A stretch of 64,000 nt of DNA from Cycas panzhihuaensis (lineage: Eukaryota; Cycadophyta): assembly GCA_023213395.1 (NCBI GenBank), contig CM041465.1, positions 135,353,741 through 135,417,740 of the forward strand, in the 5' to 3' direction. Positions 58,940 through 64,000 of this stretch are shown piece by piece. How positions within the stretch are numbered: position 1 is the stretch's first letter; each line of letters starts with the position of its first letter. A model generated the notes under the pieces. The model had not been told where the DNA came from. It ran no database searches and saw only the letters and a program-made list of their open reading frames with translations. The position numbers and the translations under genes were made by a program.

Positions 58940-61573
58940 CGAGAAGGGAAGGAAGAAAAGTAATGCAAACGCGTTGGGGGTGTGGCAGAAACACGAACGT
59001 GAACCTACCTAGAGGCAAGAACACCAACAAGAAGGGGAAGATTTGGCTCCCTTCTTGGCGATCCCTAGTATGGTCGCCGGTGAAACGCTCACCATGGGCA
59101 ATGACCCAACGTCTAGCGGAGGGCATAAAATAATATGCTAAGCAAGCTAGATAGCGAGGATCATACCTCAGACGTCCGCGCCGGGCGCTGCACGGAGGCT
59201 GAGTGCTGGTTGCTTCCAGGTGGCCGTGCAAGACGAGGCCTTCCTACCCTTCAGATGGCAGGGAAGGGAAAAGGAACCTCGCACATCGCGGCTTCTCAAG
59301 GCAATGAGAGGCGGCGAGGGGCAACCAACCAAATGCGTGTGGGTCTAGAGCGAGTGCGGCTAAGGGGCAGTAAATGGGTCCTCTGCTACTATGTTATGCA
59401 ATGTAATAAAATGTCTGAGAAAGCAAATGTAAAATAAACGGTTATTTTTCCTTTTTCTTTTATATTCCTTTACCTATCAAAGTAAATGCAAAGAGACATA
59501 AGAGCATAAAGAAAATACGAAAGATACGCGGAAAATACCTGGATACTGCCCAGGCGGAAACAGGTTCCCCTCCTCGGTTGCACTCCTTCCCTCCGTCCTC
59601 CACGCATGCCACGTCGATCGAAGACAATGAAGGGGGTTCACTTACCTCCCTGAGAGCATGCAAGGACTAAATAAACTGAAAGAACGAAAGATAAAGCTCA
59701 AAACAAGAAGGGGGAAGAATACCGTGTGAGAGTCGACCGGCAACGGGTTGATCTCACGCATCGCTCTCTTTTAAGCGACCCTGCGTACAAACAGAAAGAA
59801 CGCTCTCCTCTCGGGAGAGAGGCTACGGAGCACGACAAGATATATATATATATACTGAAAATGAAATCAACTAAGCTAGAAAAATGTAGTTAAGCACCAA
59901 CATATAACGAAAATGAAACAAGGCCGCGCGATAAATATGTGGACTGTCGTACACCATAAAACGCACCAAATGGGATTGAGTGTAGCCTCGGGATGGCTAA
60001 CTCACCCACGAGAGGTCTCCACAGAGTCTAGGGAAAATAGTTCTAGCATGCAACAAGATGAGTCATGTAGTAACAAATTTCCTACACCAAGAGGGAAACT
60101 CAACCCAACTCTCCAAGGCTTCCCTAGCTCCGTTTCCTAAGAAAGCACGGGTGCTAAAGGGAGAGAGGATAAGGGACGAAACCCTTGGGGAGAAGGACGG
60201 CAATGGGGGACGGAACCCCACCTATCTCCCTCAAATCCTTGTGAAAACCCTTTATGCCGGCTAGCTTAGAAAATGGCGAAAGAGGAAGCTAAGAGGAAGA
60301 GGATGGGTTTCAAGGAAATACAAGAAAATGTGCCTAACCTAGGGCAGCACTCTAGTAAGCCACAACTACTAAGATTACTTCCATCAAACGGCCAAGGGAA
60401 ACTCAAAGAAAGTGCATGCAAAAAGGGAGGAAACGATTTGCAAGCAAAATAGTGGAAAAAACAAGCAAAAAGCACCAACAAGAGACAATAAATACCTTGA
60501 ATAGAGAAGAATAAGTGCATGTAGGTACTTGGCCACTTTGAGCAGCAGCCCAAGCAATGTCTAAGAGGTGGTGTTGAATGTCCTTTGCAAGAAAGTAGAA
60601 GAGTAGAGCTTCATGCAAGTTGAGAGCTTGAAGATGGGTCTTTGAAGTGGTCTTTTGGTGAAGAAATCCTCTTGAAGCTTTGGGTATTTGTGGGGAAGAG
60701 TGGTGCTTGCAATGGAGCTCCGTAGGCGTGATGGCCCTACAACTCCAGCTGGTAGCAGCCCACTTCACCTCTGTCCCACTGCTGTAGAAGAAGTCCTCTT
60801 GTTTTCTGTTTCTTTGCCTTGTCTTTTATGGAGAAGTTGCTCTAGAAAACTTGAAAAGTGAAGTGAAGATCCTTCCAAATGAATAAAAAAAAGGCTTTTA
60901 TGTCTTAGGCATAGTAAGTGAATGTTGGGGGCATTGGGGCGCCTCCAATTGTACGGAGCCACACGGTAGTTTCATGAAAAAACGCGGAAACTGTCGCGTG
61001 GTTTCTCTTTTTTAAATTTTAAGCGATCGTCATGCAGTAAACTCGCGATCTGCAGAACTCCGATCAGCCTAGTTCTGCAGTGCAGGCCAAAATTCAAAAA
61101 AGAGAAAAATAAAGCATAAAAATCAGGTTTTTGGTAAGGTCAAAAAGCTAGGCATGAAATACATCAATTAGGGGAAGGTCTAGGCCATGGGCAAGTACTC
61201 ATAATGGTGCAAAGAGCCCTAACTAAGGGTTAAACCGGGCTTAGGAAGGATTTGCAACATAAGTGGCATGTGGTAACAAGAATAAACAAGCTGGCAAAAG
61301 CATCCCGAAAGACCATGGAGACATCGTGAGTGGTTGTACGCCATATGGGGTGTCGCATTCACTGATGAATGCCCCTGCTGTGAGTCGTCATAGGCTGTCT
61401 TGATTAGGCATATGCATTATGGACAGGCAGCCAAACGAATGCATGTAGGTAGGCATATGTCAATCAAACTATTCTAAATTACCTGAGCAATCATAAGTAA
61501 GAAAAGTAAGCACATATACCTGAACAAACCTGTGTCGATGTGTCTCGAGTCCATTCCCAATAGCTGGGAAACA
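58940..61573 (-). repeat. T2 5' LTR
   Basis: On the minus strand it begins TGTTTCCCAGC at 61573 and ends CTTCTCG at 58940. Aligns with 51541-54196, with scattered short deletions. The palindrome region (about 61015-61085) is the most diverged part. No primer site is recognised between it and gag. Confidence 0.87.
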
Positions 61574-62077
61574 GATGATATGTATGTTTTGTTTACATGT
61601 TTATGTATGTGTATGAGCGTGCACAGATGCACGAGGATATGTATGGTTGTATTTTGAGCTGATTATTGTATGAGCTTTGTGTTATGACATTTGTTTAGGT
61701 TGTGCGTATTTCCTTTCATACAGGACCATATTCCTAAAAGGAGCACACATGACCACCATGAGTAGAGGTGATAGACATATGTGGGGCTAGGAAATAAGGT
61801 GACACACATGTCCACATGGGAGCATAGCGGGATGTGCAAAGGAAATACCAAGCAAGATGGGAGTGACGATACTCCAGAGTGTCATCCTAACTGGGGGATG
61901 CCCAAATAGGAGGACAAGGTCCCAAGGAAAATGGGAACAAGGGTTCTACGGGGGAACTAAAAGGTAACAAAAGAGGCCATCCTAAGTCGTCATTCTACCT
62001 GTGGCTAGGAGGAATGGGAACGAACTTAAGATGGTAGTTTAGGCTCATTTCAGAGCGTGAATAAGATGATGACTAAG
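61574..62077 (-). other. T3 post-integrase spacer with hairpin
   Basis: Aligns with T1 24524-24990. The hairpin at 61977-62034 pairs CCATCCTAAG with CTTAAGATGG (9 of 10). T2 interrupts the spacer at 61573. Confidence 0.75.
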
Positions 62078-63250
62078 TCATGAGTAGAATTTCTTGAGGA
62101 ATTTTACATTAACAACTTTCTCAAAGTCAAGGCCCTCCAAGGTGGCGATCCTATAGGCACCATTATCGAGGCTCCCGAGAACGATAAAGGACTAACCCAT
62201 TTGGGTTTGAATTTAGTCAAGCGGTCACAGAGATATTCTAATTTAAGGACATGATCCCTGGGATACAAAGGACAGGAACGAAGGTGTTTGTCGTAGGTCC
62301 TTTGTGAGTGGGCTTTGGATGTGAGGTTGGCCTGATAGGTGGTTAAATGTCTCTCATCCAAGGCCTCGAGGTCTAAGATGCGAGCATGACAGATCAACTC
62401 CTCATTGATGAGACCTCGAAGGGAAACACGTAAAGAGGGAATCTCCACTTCCAATGGGAGTATCGCCTCAGTCTCATAAACTAGGGAGAACATAGTCATT
62501 CCCATAGCAGCACATATAGAGGTACGATAAGCCCACAGGGCAGAAGGGAGCTGAAGGTGCCAGTCTCTCTGAGACTGAGTGACAATTTTCTTTAAGATGT
62601 TAACAAGAGTCTTGTTGAACGACTCGACTTGACCATTTACCTGGGGGTAATAAAGGGAGGAAGTTTTGTGAGAGATTTTAAATTTCTCACAAAGCTCATC
62701 CATCTCCTTGTTACAAGAAGAGGTCCCGTTGTCAGTAATTAAGACATCAGGAATCCTAAAGTGGCAAATGATGTGCTGGTAAATAAAAGTAGCTATCATC
62801 TTACCAGGGGTAGTCTTTAGAGGGATGGCTTCCACCTATTTAGTAAAGTACTCCATAGCAGTCAAGATAAACTTATGCTGCGATGAAGAAGGTGGGGATA
62901 TAGCCCCAATGAGGTTTAGACCCCACTAAGCGAAAGGCCATGGAGATATGATAAGATGCAGGGCCTCAGAAGGTACATGGGAGATGTTAGTATACTCCTA
63001 ACATCGCCAACATCTCAAAGCAAAGGCATGGGCATCCTTGAAGAGGGACGGCTAATAGTAACCCATATGAAGGATCGTCTGGGCCATGGATTGGTCCCCA
63101 AAGTGACCCTTACAGATGCCATGGTGGCATTCGCAGAGTATTTAGTCTGCTTCATTAGGAGTGACGTAATGGAGTTGGATCCCATCGAAAGACCTCTTGT
63201 ACAATACTTCGTCCGTGAGGAAGTATTGCCTAGCAAAGGTTCGGATGCGA
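62078..63250 (-). pseudogene. T3 integrase
   Basis: The minus strand gives the zinc finger (CHHGICKGHFG, then FALRCWRC). The core follows with WGLNLIGAISPPSSS, then VLITDNGTSSCNKEMDELC, YYPQVNGQVESFNKTL and LPSALWAYRTSI, and the C-terminal tail FDKHL/YPRDHVLKLEYLCDRL. The first catalytic Asp is Asn (GLNLIG). The second Asp and the Glu remain. TAG replaces a Trp before VEAIPL. A 1-base loss near 62200 shifts the tail, so the natural TGA (62078-62080) is out of frame. It is inactive. Open from 62835 to 62104. Confidence 0.87.
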
Positions 63251-63259
63251 GATCTAATC

Positions 63260-64000
63260 TTATTGCTAGCTCTAGGGCAGTACTACTGCTATGTGAGGTA
63301 CCACACAACGTCATCACACCACTCGCTATCCACAAGCAGATGGGAAGGAATTCCCTGAATGGTTAAGATAGACTCATCAGGAAGAGAATCGTCAATAGGG
63401 GCATTAAGCAAGTTAGGGATAGGGGCATCTATGAGTTGTTCAACCACTACCATCCCTTTCTTCAATTTCTGGTTAATGATATGAAGATTAAACTCCTGAA
63501 GCAGGATGACCCAATGACCATCCCTACCTGTCAGGTCTGAACGAGTAAGTAGATATCACAAGGGATCAGACTGGACAATCACCTTGGTAGTATTACCAAG
63601 CAAGCAATGTCTAAACTTCTTAGTTGCGTAAACCAAGGAGAGACATTCCTTCTTGGATGGGGAGTAGTTGAGTTCAGCAGCCACAAGGGTATGACTGATA
63701 AAGTAAATGGCTCTCTCTACTCCTGAATCATCCTCCTAAGCTAACATAGCACCCAGGGACTCATCAGTCACCGAGGTGTAGAGAATGAAGGGCCTATTAA
63801 AATAAGGGGGCACCAACATAGGAGAAGAAGTAAGGGCTTCCTTAAGTCCTTCGAAGGCTTATTGGGTCTTATCAAACTAAACAAATGGGGCTCCCTTCTT
63901 CAATAGGTTGGTCAAAGGTTTGGTGCTCATGGCGAAGTCTACCAGGAAGTGCTTGAGGAAACCAAGCCTACTTAGAAACGACTTGATTTGTCGCTGGGTT
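63260..64000 (-). pseudogene. T3 RNase H and RT connection, partial
   Basis: The frame reads AFEGLKEALTSSPMLVPPYF, ILYTSVTDESLGAMLA, ISHTLVAAELNYSPSKKECL, LVYATKKFRHCLLGN and LTRSDLTGRDGHWVILLQEF, the gypsy RNase H of Tat-type Pol. The RT palm lies beyond the right edge. Stops (TAG/TAA) occur at CAG-, TGG- and CAA-like positions. T1 and T2 lack this region. Confidence 0.82.

Larger units (their letters stand above)
51541..61573 (-). mobile_element. Tat-like gypsy element T2, nested in T3
   Basis: LTRs at 58940-61573 (5') and 51541-54196 (3') are nearly identical by eye, so T2 is younger than T1. The interior (4.7 kb) holds gag, protease, the protease-RT linker, a triplicated post-integrase hairpin and only the end of aRH. 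T3 sequence on both sides lines up with T1 24.9-25.1 kb, which fixes the insertion point. No clean 5-bp duplication is visible; CATC/CATT is the best match. It lacks RT, RNase H, integrase and PMD, and so is non-autonomous. Confidence 0.9.
44563..64000 (-). mobile_element. Tat-like gypsy element T3, interrupted by T2, right end outside window
   Basis: From the right edge leftwards the minus strand carries RNase H, integrase, post-integrase hairpin, [T2], antisense PMD gene (plus strand), spacer, second RNase H and a 2.79-kb 3' LTR. Each part aligns with T1 in the same order. The 5' LTR, gag, protease and most of RT lie beyond 64000. AATGG (44558-44562) would be the target duplication next to the 3' LTR. 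Unlike T1 and T2, it keeps the pol enzymes visible here, though damaged. Confidence 0.88.

Overview
This window looks like nuclear DNA of a large-genome seed plant. It is packed with nested, decayed LTR retrotransposons. The evidence is Ty1/copia and Ty3/gypsy (chromovirus and Tat-like) elements with plant initiator-Met-tRNA-type primer sites, a plant mobile domain (PMD) reading frame, and a fragment of an ER-type HSP90 (GRP94/endoplasmin). I see no intact cellular gene, no tRNA or rRNA gene and no CRISPR array. The species cannot be read from the sequence.

Left part (1-17.5 kb, AT-rich). A dead LINE reverse-transcriptase fragment lies at about 270-1430. A copia element (C1, 4264-14796, target duplication CATTC/CATTT) was later split inside gag by a second copia element (C2, 6233-10796, perfect duplication ATAAG). 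C2 carries a GC-rich, reverse-oriented LTR remnant (6845-7463). Next come a minus-strand chromovirus integrase/chromodomain end (15.43-16.07 kb) and an LTR plus primer site (16194-16516) that probably starts another gypsy element, G.

Middle (17.5-44.5 kb). T1 is a plus-strand Tat-like gypsy element (17490-32291) with LTRs of about 2.8 kb and duplication GAGTC/GAATC, inserted in the leader of G. T1 has gag and protease but has lost RT, RNase H and the integrase core. After its integrase tail come an antisense PMD gene with an intron, then a separate second RNase H (aRH), then the 3' LTR. G resumes after T1: gag, protease, RNase H (its RT palm is deleted), then a non-autonomous LTR element N (34629-37816), then integrase. 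The stretch 38.6-44.5 kb is AT-rich and holds a divergent tandem repeat, a candidate LTR, the GRP94 fragment and a 287-bp foldback (MITE-like) element.

Right part (44.5-64 kb). T3 is a minus-strand relative of T1 that runs off the right edge. Going leftwards it has RNase H, integrase, antisense PMD gene (plus strand), aRH and 3' LTR (44563-47348). T3 is split by T2 (51541-61573), a younger minus-strand relative with near-identical LTRs of about 2.65 kb. T2 keeps gag and protease but has lost RT, integrase, PMD and most of aRH.

Shared by T1-T3: GGTACC-centred palindromes and a second hairpin upstream of the LTR TATA box (clear in T1 and T3, decayed in T2), and a hairpin just after the integrase stop, which is triplicated as an 85-bp tandem repeat in T2. 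Most stops and lost catalytic residues are C-to-T or G-to-A changes, as expected from long DNA methylation. The most notable item is the antisense PMD gene, present in two separate elements with the same splice sites and an upstream TATA-like motif.
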